Shown here piece by piece: positions 1 to 5,694 of a DNA stretch of 5,694 bases; the first letter of the stretch is position 1, and each line of letters begins with the position of its first letter. Both the position numbers and the translations under genes were made by a program. Source of the DNA: an uncultured Oxalobacteraceae bacterium (GTDB lineage: Bacteria; Pseudomonadota; Gammaproteobacteria; Burkholderiales; Burkholderiaceae); assembly GCA_946479705.1 (NCBI GenBank), contig CAMLHI010000152.1, positions 1 through 5,694 of the forward strand, given 5' to 3'. The notes beneath the pieces are model-generated. The model was not told the DNA's origin. It ran no database searches and was given only the letters and a program-made list of their open reading frames with translations.

Positions 1-1619
1 CCATGGCCGCGCACCGCATCACCAGCGCGGACTTGAACACCGGCCTGCTGCAGCTGCTCGGCATGGGCCTGGCCATCTACCTGCTGCGGGTGAGCTGGCG
101 CATGCGCCTGTACGCGGCCGCCTACCAGCTCGGGGTCGAGCTGCGCACGCGCTTTTTCGCGCGCCTGGCGGCCCAGGGGCCGGCGTTCTACCAGAAGCAG
201 CGCACCGGCGACCTGATGGCGCTGGCCACCAACGATATCGACGCCATCGAAATGGCGGCCGGCGAAGCCATGCTGGCCGGCTTCGACGGCACCCTCACGC
301 TCGTGATGGTCCTGGCGATCATGACGCTCGGCGTGGACTGGCGCCTGACCGCCATCGCGCTGCTGCCGTTTCCCTTGATGGCGCTGGCCTTCTGGGTCAT
401 CTCGCGCAAGATCCACGTGGCCGCCGGCGACGCGCTCAAGGGCTTCTCGGCCCTTAACGATCACGTGCAGGAAGCGCTGGCCGGCGTGCGCACGGTGCGC
501 GCGCTCGGGCTCGAAGCGCGCAGCACCAGGCAGTTCGGCGAACTGGCCGGGGGCGCCGCCGACGCCGCCCTCAGGGCGCAGAAATGGGAAGCGGCCTATG
601 AGCCGGCGGTCGGCCTGACCCTGGGCGCGGCCGGCGCGCTCACGCTCGGGCTGGGCGGCTACCTGGTGTGGCACGGCCAGCTCACCATCGGCGCGCTGAC
701 CAGCTTCACCATGTACCTCGGCCAGCTGATCTGGCCGATGTTCGCGGCCGGCTGGGTGCTCTCGCTGATCGAGCGCGGCAAGGCCGCCCTGGCGCGCCTG
801 CAGCCGCTGCTGGACGCGCCGCTGAGCGTGGACGACCATGGCACGCTGGAGGCGCTGGCGCCCGGTCCGCTGGTGCTCGACCGGATCGGCTACCGATACG
901 CGGGCCAGAACGTGGCCGCGCTGGCGGACATCTCGTTCGCGCTGGCGCCGGGCCAGACGCTCGGCCTGGTCGGGCCCACCGGTTCCGGCAAGTCGACCCT
1001 GCTGCGCGTGCTGCTGCGCCAGGCCACGCCGCAGGGCGGCACGGTGCGCTGGGGCGCCCATGCGCTAAGCGACTACCGGCTCGACACCCTGCGCGCGGCC
1101 ATGAGCTGGGTGCCGCAGGAATCGTTCCTGTTCTCGGCCACCATCGCCGACAATATCGCGCTGGCGCGCCCCGGCGCCACCCGCGCACAGGTCGAACACG
1201 CCGCCGCCATGGCCGCCATCCACGAGGACATCCTGCGCTTCCCGGACGGCTACGAGACCCTGGTGGGCGAACGCGGCATCACGCTCTCTGGCGGACAACG
1301 CCAGCGCGTGGCGATCGCCCGCTCGCTGCTGGCCGACAGCACCCTGCTGCTGCTCGACGATGCGCTGTCGGCGGTCGATACCGGCACCGAGACGGCGATC
1401 CTCGAGCACCTGGAAGAACTGCGGCGCGCGCGGCCCGAACGCAGCGCCATCATCGCCAGCCACCGGCTGTCGTCGGTGGTGGGCGCCGACCTGATCGTGG
1501 TGCTGCGCGAAGGCCGCATCGTCGAATCGGGCACCCATGAACAATTGATGGAACGCGACGGCTGGTACGCCAGTCAATGGCGCTACCAGCAACTGGAGGC
1601 CAGCCTCGATGCAATCTGA
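1..1619 (+). CDS. mdlA: MdlA/SmdA-type multidrug ABC exporter half-transporter, 5'-truncated by the window edge
   Basis: This is the first subunit of a heterodimeric type IV (ABCB-like) exporter of the inner membrane, with membrane and ATPase domains fused. The frame is open to the left edge. The ATG at position 3 is probably internal: from memory of E. coli MdlA (about 590 aa), the first membrane helix and some 45-50 residues are missing. With that ATG as residue 1, hydrophobic segments lie near 14-32, 95-111, 115-134, 200-225 and 232-258. The ATPase domain follows, with Walker A GPTGSGKST (324-332, Lys330), Q-loop Gln372, signature LSGGQ (428-432), Walker B LLLLDD (Asp452), D-loop SAVD and H-loop His487. 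Residue 453 is Asp where the catalytic Glu is expected, as I recall for E. coli MdlA. No frameshift is seen, and the C-terminal YQQLEASLD resembles the E. coli protein. Family assignment is firm; substrates (drugs in SmdAB) are inferred. Confidence 0.93.
   Translation, partial: MAAHRITSADLNTGLLQLLGMGLAIYLLRVSWRMRLYAAAYQLGVELRTRFFARLAAQGPAFYQKQRTGDLMALATNDIDAIEMAAGEAMLAGFDGTLTLVMVLAIMTLGVDWRLTAIALLPFPLMALAFWVISRKIHVAAGDALKGFSALNDHVQEALAGVRTVRALGLEARSTRQFGELAGGAADAALRAQKWEAAYEPAVGLTLGAAGALTLGLGGYLVWHGQLTIGALTSFTMYLGQLIWPMFAAGWVLSLIERGKAALARLQPLLDAPLSVDDHGTLEALAPGPLVLDRIGYRYAGQNVAALADISFALAPGQTLGLVGPTGSGKSTLLRVLLRQATPQGGTVRWGAHALSDYRLDTLRAAMSWVPQESFLFSATIADNIALARPGATRAQVEHAAAMAAIHEDILRFPDGYETLVGERGITLSGGQRQRVAIARSLLADSTLLLLDDALSAVDTGTETAILEHLEELRRARPERSAIIASHRLSSVVGADLIVVLREGRIVESGTHEQLMERDGWYASQWRYQQLEASLDAI
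1595..1599 (+). promoter_or_regulatory. Ribosome binding site of mdlB, inside mdlA
   Basis: GGAGG lies 9 nt before the ATG at 1609 and within the last codons of the upstream gene. It fixes the mdlB start and, with the 11-bp gene overlap, points to translational coupling, so that the two subunits are made together. Confidence 0.75.
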
Positions 1620-3393
1620 CCAGACCAGCACCAGCATGCCGGCGCAGGCACGGCGCGCCGCCGGAGTGCTCAAGCGCGCTTCTTATCCGGACCGGCGCCA
1701 CCTGCTATGGGCAACCCTGTGGCTGATCCTGGCCGCCGGCCTCGAAGTGATCGGCCCGATTCTCGGCAAGGCCCTGATCGACGATCACCTGCTGCCGCAC
1801 GTGCTCGACCTGCCGCGCATGGCCTGGCTGCTGGGCGGCATGCTGATCACCGGCTGGATCGCCTCGTGGCTGCGCTATCTGCAACTGGTGCGCCTGGCCG
1901 GCCTGGCCATGCGCTCGGTGCAGCGCCTGCGCGAATCGGTGTTCGGCCACGTACTGCGCCTGCCGATGGCTTTCTTCGACCGCGCCATCACCGGCCAGCT
2001 GATCAGCCGCGTCACCAACGATACCGAGGCGGTCAAGACCCTGTACATCCAGGTGCTGTTCGTGATCCTCGACAGCAGCATCGTGCTGGTCGGGACCATG
2101 GCGGCAATGGCCTGGCTGGACTGGCGCCTGATGCTGATCGTGCTGGCGCTGGTGCCGGCGGTGCTGGGCATCGTGTGGCTGTACCAGCGCCTGTCGGCAC
2201 CGGCCGTGACGCGTGCGCGCGCCCTGCGCAGCGACATCAACGGCCAGATGGCCGAGTCGATCGGCGGCATGAGCGTGCTGCAGGCGAACAATGCCCAGGG
2301 CCGCTTCGCCGAACGCTTCGGCGTCACCAACGAAGGCCACTACAAGGCGCGCCTGGCCGAACTGCGCGCCAATGCCTTCCTGCTGCGCCCCGCGCTCGAC
2401 CTGCTCAACGTGGTGCTGCTGGCGGTGGTCATCTACAGCTTCGGCCAGCGCGAAATGAACGCCGTCGAAGTGGGCGTGCTGTATGCCTTCATCAGCTACA
2501 TCGCGCGGGTGGTCGAGCCGCTGATCCAGATCACCATGCAGTTCAGCGGCCTGCAGCAGGCGGTGGTGGCGACCGCGCGCGTGGCCAGCCTGCTCGACGA
2601 AGCCGGCGCGCCGGAACACGCCGACGACCGCCGCCAGGTGGCGCGCAGCGACGACCTGCACGCGCCGGCGGTGCGCATCCGCCACCTCGATTTCGGCTAC
2701 GCGCCCGGCAATCAGGTGCTGCACGACCTGAACCTGGAGATCGCGCGCGGCGCCTTCATCGGCATCGTCGGCCATACCGGCAGCGGCAAGTCGACCCTGC
2801 TGTCGCTGCTGCTGCGCTACTACCCGTCGGCGCCCGGCGCCATCGAGATCGGCGGCGAAGCGCTGGCGGCGATCGGCAACGAGCGCTTTCGCAGCGAGGT
2901 CGGACTGGTGCCGCAAGACCCCTTCCTGCTGGCCGCGTCGGCGCGCGAAAACATCGACATGGGACGCGGCCTGTCGCAGCAGGCCATCGAGGAAGCGGCG
3001 CGCGCGGCCCATGCGCACGACTTCATCCTGGCCATGGAAGACGGCTACGACACTCTGCTCGGCGAAGCCGGCTCGCGCCTGTCGACCGGGCAGAAACAGC
3101 TGATCGCCATTGCCCGCGCGCTGGCCGGCCAGCCCTCGATCCTGCTGCTGGACGAAGCGACCTCGCACATCGATAGCCAGACCGAACAGATCGTGCAGGA
3201 AGCGCTGGGCGAGCTGCGCGGACGCGTCACCATCATCGCCATCGCGCACCGCCTGTCGACCATCCGCGAAGCCGACCGCATTGTGGTGCTGAACCATGGC
3301 CGCATCGCGGAAAGCGGCACGCATGAGGAACTGATGCGCATCGACGATGGCTTGTACCAGCGCCTCTACCTGCTCCAGCAACTGGCTGTGTGA
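1609..3393 (+). CDS. mdlB: MdlB/SmdB-type multidrug ABC exporter half-transporter
   Basis: This is the second subunit of the heterodimeric exporter. It has 594 aa, against about 593 for E. coli MdlB as I recall it, so it looks full length. Six membrane helices can be placed near residues 32-54, 71-90, 148-170, 174-196, 257-280 and 288-308. The segment EVGVLYAFISY in helix 6 is characteristic of MdlB. The ATPase domain (about 350-590) has Walker A GHTGSGKST (388-396, Lys394), Q-loop Gln436, signature LSTGQ (491-495), Walker B LLLLDE (Asp515, catalytic Glu516), D-loop SHID and H-loop His547. Its Walker B is intact, while its signature departs from LSGGQ; this is the reverse of its partner. The start at 1609 has a good ribosome binding site and overlaps the mdlA stop by 11 bp, so the two genes form one operon. 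No intrinsic terminator is evident after the TGA. Transport of drugs is inferred from the family. Confidence 0.95.
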   Translation: MQSDQTSTSMPAQARRAAGVLKRASYPDRRHLLWATLWLILAAGLEVIGPILGKALIDDHLLPHVLDLPRMAWLLGGMLITGWIASWLRYLQLVRLAGLAMRSVQRLRESVFGHVLRLPMAFFDRAITGQLISRVTNDTEAVKTLYIQVLFVILDSSIVLVGTMAAMAWLDWRLMLIVLALVPAVLGIVWLYQRLSAPAVTRARALRSDINGQMAESIGGMSVLQANNAQGRFAERFGVTNEGHYKARLAELRANAFLLRPALDLLNVVLLAVVIYSFGQREMNAVEVGVLYAFISYIARVVEPLIQITMQFSGLQQAVVATARVASLLDEAGAPEHADDRRQVARSDDLHAPAVRIRHLDFGYAPGNQVLHDLNLEIARGAFIGIVGHTGSGKSTLLSLLLRYYPSAPGAIEIGGEALAAIGNERFRSEVGLVPQDPFLLAASARENIDMGRGLSQQAIEEAARAAHAHDFILAMEDGYDTLLGEAGSRLSTGQKQLIAIARALAGQPSILLLDEATSHIDSQTEQIVQEALGELRGRVTIIAIAHRLSTIREADRIVVLNHGRIAESGTHEELMRIDDGLYQRLYLLQQLAV

Positions 3394-3460
3394 GATAGAA
3401 ACGCTTGCATTGGCAGGCGCCGTGGCGATATACCAACATTCCCACAGGATTCGGGCTTAT

Positions 3461-3490
3461 TTGACAGCCAGGCGCCCAGACGCGTACTAA
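3461..3490 (+). promoter_or_regulatory. Candidate sigma70-type promoter (TTGACA / TACTAA)
   Basis: A perfect -35 consensus TTGACA (3461-3466) is followed after 18 nt by TACTAA (3485-3490), which matches only three of six bases of TATAAT. The -35 is striking and the -10 is weak. It would read toward the diguanylate cyclase gene with a leader of roughly 80 nt. This is inference from consensus only. Confidence 0.3.
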
Positions 3491-3497
3491 ATCTGGC

Positions 3498-3503
3498 TAA
3501 AAT
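3498..3503 (+). promoter_or_regulatory. Alternative -10 element TAAAAT upstream of the cyclase gene
   Basis: TAAAAT matches the -10 consensus at five of six bases and begins the AT-rich leader. No good -35 lies 16-18 nt upstream (the bases there are GC-rich), and the TTGACA at 3461 is 31 nt away, too far for one promoter. It could be a promoter that depends on an activator. If used, transcription would start near 3510, inside the dyad at 3505-3534. Confidence 0.3.
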
Positions 3504-3504
3504 C

Positions 3505-3534
3505 GTTGCGCTGTGAATATTTCATCATTGCAAC
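3505..3534. repeat. Imperfect dyad in the cyclase leader (possible operator or RNA hairpin)
   Basis: Outer arms GTTGC (3505-3509) and GCAAC (3530-3534) enclose inner arms TGAA (3514-3517) and TTCA (3521-3524) around a TAT centre. The two arm pairs share almost the same centre, within one base. It lies just downstream of the TAAAAT element, where a repressor site or a 5'-leader hairpin would fit. I do not recognise the binding site of a known regulator. The arms are short, so chance is possible. Confidence 0.35.
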
Positions 3535-3562
3535 AAATATAAAGAATGTCGCGGCACCGCGC

Positions 3563-3568
3563 AGGAGG
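3563..3568 (+). promoter_or_regulatory. Shine-Dalgarno that sets the TTG start of the cyclase
   Basis: AGGAGG lies 8 nt before TTG at 3577. There is no in-frame ATG upstream before the stop at 3514, and the first in-frame ATG downstream is about 150 codons in, far past the signal peptide. This ribosome binding site therefore decides the start codon. Confidence 0.8.
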
Positions 3569-3576
3569 GATTCACG

Positions 3577-5628
3577 TTGGCAGGTTTTGAGGACAGGCGG
3601 CCGCTGGCCGCGCTGCTGGCATCGCTATGCCTGCTGGCCGCTGGCGCGCGCGCCGGCGCGGCCTCGCTCGGCCCGCAGTTTGCCGACATCGCCGAACAGG
3701 GCCGCTACGCGCCCGCCAACGCGCTGGAGCGCCTGCAGCAGCTTGAAACCCAGGCACGCAGCGCGCCGGAGCGGGCCGACTACCTGTTCGCGCTCTCGGA
3801 TGTGCAGCGCAACGCCGGCCTGAAGAGCGAAGCGCTGGCCACCGCCGAGCGCCTGATAACCCTGGCCAAGGCCGAACGCGACGACGCCGCGCTGGCCAAG
3901 GGCTTGCTGGTCAAAGGCCATGCCAGCTATGGGCTGGACGACCTGCGCCAGTCGCACCAGCTGTGGTGGGAAGCCGACCGCATCGCCGAGCGCACCGGCG
4001 ACAAGGCGCTGCGCACGCGCACCGCGCTGATGGCCGGGCAAGCGTATGCCGACGAGGGCAATTTTCCACCCGCGCTCAAGCGCGTGCAAAGCGCCGTGGC
4101 GCTGGCGCGCGCCAGCGGCGATACGGTCCTGCTGATCCATGCGCTGCAGTCGCTGGCCTTCCTGTACGGCCAGCTCAAGGACTTCGACCACGGCTTCGAC
4201 ATCCTGGCCGAAGCCATGACCCTGGCGAACCAGCACAAGCTGGCCGCGCGCATGGCCATGCTCAAAGAGATCGAGTATGGCCTGGCGGTGGAAACCGGCC
4301 AGCACGACCGCGGACTCGACGCCCTGCTCACCAGCCTGGCCTACGAACGCCGCAGCGGGGCCGAGGCGCTGAGCGCGGCCACACTGGTGAACCTGTCCGA
4401 CTCCTATTTGCGCCGAAAGAACTACAAGGTCGCGCTGGACTACGGGATGCAGGCCATGCAGGCGGCGCGCCAGTTCAAGCAGATGAATATCGAAGCGACG
4501 GCCAACGTCAACATCGGCCAGGCCTACCTGGGCATGGGCCGCATGGCCGAGGGCAAACGCTCCTTCCTGGCCGGGCTGGCGTGGTACGAGAAGACCGGCG
4601 ACAAGCCGGCGCTGCAGCAAGTGCTGATGGAGTATGGCGCCGCGCTGGAACGCGCCGGCGACCTCGATGGCGCGGTGCGTGCCTATCACCAGGAGCGCGC
4701 GCTGTCGAACGAGCTGTTCGAGGTGCGCCGCCAGAAGGCCACGCTGGAGCTGCAGGAACGCTACGAGGCCGAGGGGCGGCAGCGCCAGATCCAGCTGCTG
4801 CAGCGCGAGAACGAGGTCAAGTCGGCCGAGCTCTACAGCCGCACGCTGGAACGGCGCGTATGGTGGCTGCTGGCGCTGGTGTTTGCGCTGGTGTCGGTCA
4901 TCGTCGGCGTCCTGTACCGCAAGGTGCGCCACGCGAACGCCCAGCTGCAGGTGCGCAACCAGGAGCTCAAGCAGCAAAGCTCGCGCGATCCCCTCACCGC
5001 CCTGTACAACCGGCGCCACTTCCAGGAATTCATGCGCGCCCAGGCGGCCGAACGCGTCCGCCTGCAGCGCGCCAGCGATGACGCCGTGGGCGCGCTGTTC
5101 CTGCTCGACATCGACCACTTCAAGCATATCAACGACAGCTACGGCCATGCGGCCGGCGACGCCGTGCTCAAGGTGATCGCCGACAGCCTGCGCGAGATCC
5201 TGCGCGAAACCGACATGATCGTGCGCTGGGGCGGCGAGGAGTTCCTGGCCTTCCTGCCGTCGATCCCGCACGAAGGGCTGGACGAAGTGGCGCGCCGCCT
5301 GCTCAATGGCATCGCCGCCAACACGGTGACCTACCAGGGCAAGGACATCAAGGTGTATGCCTCGATCGGCTTTGCGCCCTTCCCGCACATCCCCGGCGGC
5401 CCCGTGCTGGGATGGGAACGCGCCGTCAACCTGGTCGACATGACGCTGTACCTGGCCAAGGCCCATGGCCGCAACCGGGCCTATGGCGTGCAGGCCTTTA
5501 ATAACATCGAGCGCATCAGCATGGAAGCCATCGAACAGGACCTGGAACAGGCCTGGCGCGGCGGCCATGTCGAGCTGTCGGTGGTGCCGGGCGGTGCCGA
5601 GCCATCCCGGACAGCCCGGTCGGCCTAG
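3577..5628 (+). CDS. Membrane diguanylate cyclase with periplasmic TPR-like sensor and C-terminal GGEEF domain
   Basis: This protein (683 aa) makes cyclic di-GMP from two GTP, on the cytoplasmic side of the inner membrane. Order of parts: signal peptide (1-26, RR then a hydrophobic stretch, ARA cleavage motif); eight TPR-like units of 40 residues starting at 69, 109, 149, 189, 229, 269, 309 and 349; coiled coil (about 382-427); one membrane helix (428-447); short cytoplasmic helix; GGDEF domain (about 469-640); 40-residue tail. Catalytic features by comparison with PleD: metal Asp511 in DIDHFK, guanine-binding Asn519 and Asp528, GGEEF at 552-556 (Glu554 for metal), and Lys628 in YLAK. The inhibitory site RxxD is present (Arg543, Asp546), with the same spacing to GGEEF as in PleD, so feedback inhibition is expected. 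There is no EAL domain. The TTG start rests on the ribosome binding site and signal peptide. The gene has its own promoter region. The ligand or partner of the repeats is unknown. Confidence 0.93.
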   Translation: MAGFEDRRPLAALLASLCLLAAGARAGAASLGPQFADIAEQGRYAPANALERLQQLETQARSAPERADYLFALSDVQRNAGLKSEALATAERLITLAKAERDDAALAKGLLVKGHASYGLDDLRQSHQLWWEADRIAERTGDKALRTRTALMAGQAYADEGNFPPALKRVQSAVALARASGDTVLLIHALQSLAFLYGQLKDFDHGFDILAEAMTLANQHKLAARMAMLKEIEYGLAVETGQHDRGLDALLTSLAYERRSGAEALSAATLVNLSDSYLRRKNYKVALDYGMQAMQAARQFKQMNIEATANVNIGQAYLGMGRMAEGKRSFLAGLAWYEKTGDKPALQQVLMEYGAALERAGDLDGAVRAYHQERALSNELFEVRRQKATLELQERYEAEGRQRQIQLLQRENEVKSAELYSRTLERRVWWLLALVFALVSVIVGVLYRKVRHANAQLQVRNQELKQQSSRDPLTALYNRRHFQEFMRAQAAERVRLQRASDDAVGALFLLDIDHFKHINDSYGHAAGDAVLKVIADSLREILRETDMIVRWGGEEFLAFLPSIPHEGLDEVARRLLNGIAANTVTYQGKDIKVYASIGFAPFPHIPGGPVLGWERAVNLVDMTLYLAKAHGRNRAYGVQAFNNIERISMEAIEQDLEQAWRGGHVELSVVPGGAEPSRTARSA

Positions 5629-5694
5629 CTATTTCGGGCGCGCCGCTTCCTGGATCTTCTCGCCGGCGCGTTCCACCTTCTTGCCCACTTCTTC
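5629..5694 (-). CDS. C-terminal end of a small Lys/Glu-rich helical protein, cut by the window edge
   Basis: Only the last 21 codons and the stop (TAG, read on the minus strand at 5631-5629) are visible. The visible peptide includes VGKKVERAG and EKIQEAARPK. It is strongly charged, with hydrophobic residues spaced as in an amphipathic helix, and reads like two imperfect 11-residue units. Similar tails occur in small envelope or stress proteins of proteobacteria, including entericidin-like lipoproteins and LEA-like helical proteins, but the N-terminus that would decide this is outside the window. It is convergent with the diguanylate cyclase gene, and the two stop codons touch with no base between them. 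That this is a real gene is inferred from the protein-like composition; the function is unknown. Confidence 0.55.
   Translation of the reverse strand, partial: EEVGKKVERAGEKIQEAARPK

Larger units (their letters stand above)
3394..3576. other. Intergenic region between mdlB and the diguanylate cyclase gene
   Basis: This 183-bp gap holds no convincing gene. Its first part (3394-3480) is of mixed composition and has no clear hairpin plus T-run terminator for the mdlAB operon. CGCC/GGCG at 3418-3427 is a dyad whose 2-nt centre is too short for a normal hairpin loop. The part from about 3484 to 3548 is distinctly AT-rich against the very G+C-rich flanks. It carries the promoter-like elements and dyad listed separately, and ends in a strong Shine-Dalgarno. 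This supports separate transcription of the downstream gene. Confidence 0.7.

Noticed and set aside
668..1540. Plus-strand open frame in another phase within mdlA
   Set aside because: Its product is Arg/Ala/Gly/Pro-rich without motifs, and it overlaps the mdlA ATPase domain whose motifs are all in the other frame.
1705..3381. Long open frame on the minus strand opposite mdlB
   Set aside because: It lies codon-in-register over mdlB, so it stays open only because the sense codons TTA, CTA and TCA are rare in this G+C-rich gene. Its product is His/Gln/Asp-rich low-complexity sequence with no domain, while the sense strand encodes a clear ABC exporter.
3410..3436. TTGG/CCAA and CGCC/GGCG arms after mdlB as a terminator
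   Set aside because: The stems are only 4 bp, the inner one has a 2-nt centre, and no T-run follows.
3414..3476. CAGGCGCC occurring twice (3414-3421 and 3469-3476)
   Set aside because: An 8-bp direct repeat containing the palindrome GGCGCC is expected by chance in such G+C-rich DNA, and the two copies have different surroundings.
1..3576. A functional link between the exporter and the cyclase (for example c-di-GMP export or sensing of its substrates)
   Set aside because: The only evidence is adjacency. The genes are separated by 183 bp with promoter-like sequence, and both families occur widely in unrelated contexts.
3506..3823. Short plus-strand open frame across the cyclase leader
   Set aside because: It has no ribosome binding site, its product becomes Arg/Pro/Ser-rich where it overlaps the cyclase gene, and it ignores the strong Shine-Dalgarno at 3563.
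3625..5568. Long open frame on the minus strand opposite the diguanylate cyclase gene
   Set aside because: It is also codon-in-register with a well-supported sense gene and has a composition typical of antisense shadows in high-G+C DNA.

Overview
The window looks like ordinary chromosomal DNA from a G+C-rich proteobacterium. The heavy G/C bias at third codon positions, the style of the multidrug transporter pair and the TPR/GGDEF protein suggest a betaproteobacterium, perhaps of the Oxalobacteraceae (Massilia/Duganella/Janthinobacterium type). That assignment is inference from style, not from a marker gene. I see no mobile element, CRISPR array, RNA gene, integration scar or nucleotide-level repeat array.

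Layout. (1) Positions 1-1619, + strand: the 3' part of an ABC half-transporter of the MdlA/SmdA type, with about 45-50 N-terminal residues lying left of the window. (2) Positions 1609-3393, + strand: the complete partner half-transporter, MdlB/SmdB type, overlapping the first gene by 11 bp with its ribosome binding site inside that gene. (3) Positions 3394-3576: a 183-bp intergenic region with an AT-rich stretch, candidate promoter elements, a roughly 30-bp dyad and a strong Shine-Dalgarno. (4) Positions 3577-5628, + strand: a TTG-started membrane-anchored diguanylate cyclase with a signal peptide, a periplasmic array of 40-residue TPR-like repeats, one transmembrane helix, a coiled-coil linker and a GGEEF domain with a complete inhibitory site. 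(5) Positions 5629-5694, - strand: the last 21 codons of a small Lys/Glu-rich helical protein, convergent with the cyclase, its stop codon directly abutting the cyclase stop codon.

How the genes work together. The two ABC genes form a translationally coupled pair encoding one heterodimeric exporter. Its two ATPase sites are asymmetric: the first subunit has Asp where the Walker B catalytic Glu should be, and the second has a variant signature motif. The cyclase appears to be a separate transcription unit with its own promoter region, probably turning a periplasmic binding signal into cyclic di-GMP. Nothing in the sequence ties it functionally to the exporter.

I found no convincing new biological system. 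The points most worth a second look are the exact indel-free 40-residue periodicity of the cyclase sensor, the dyad and competing hairpin in its leader, and the zero-gap convergent gene junction.
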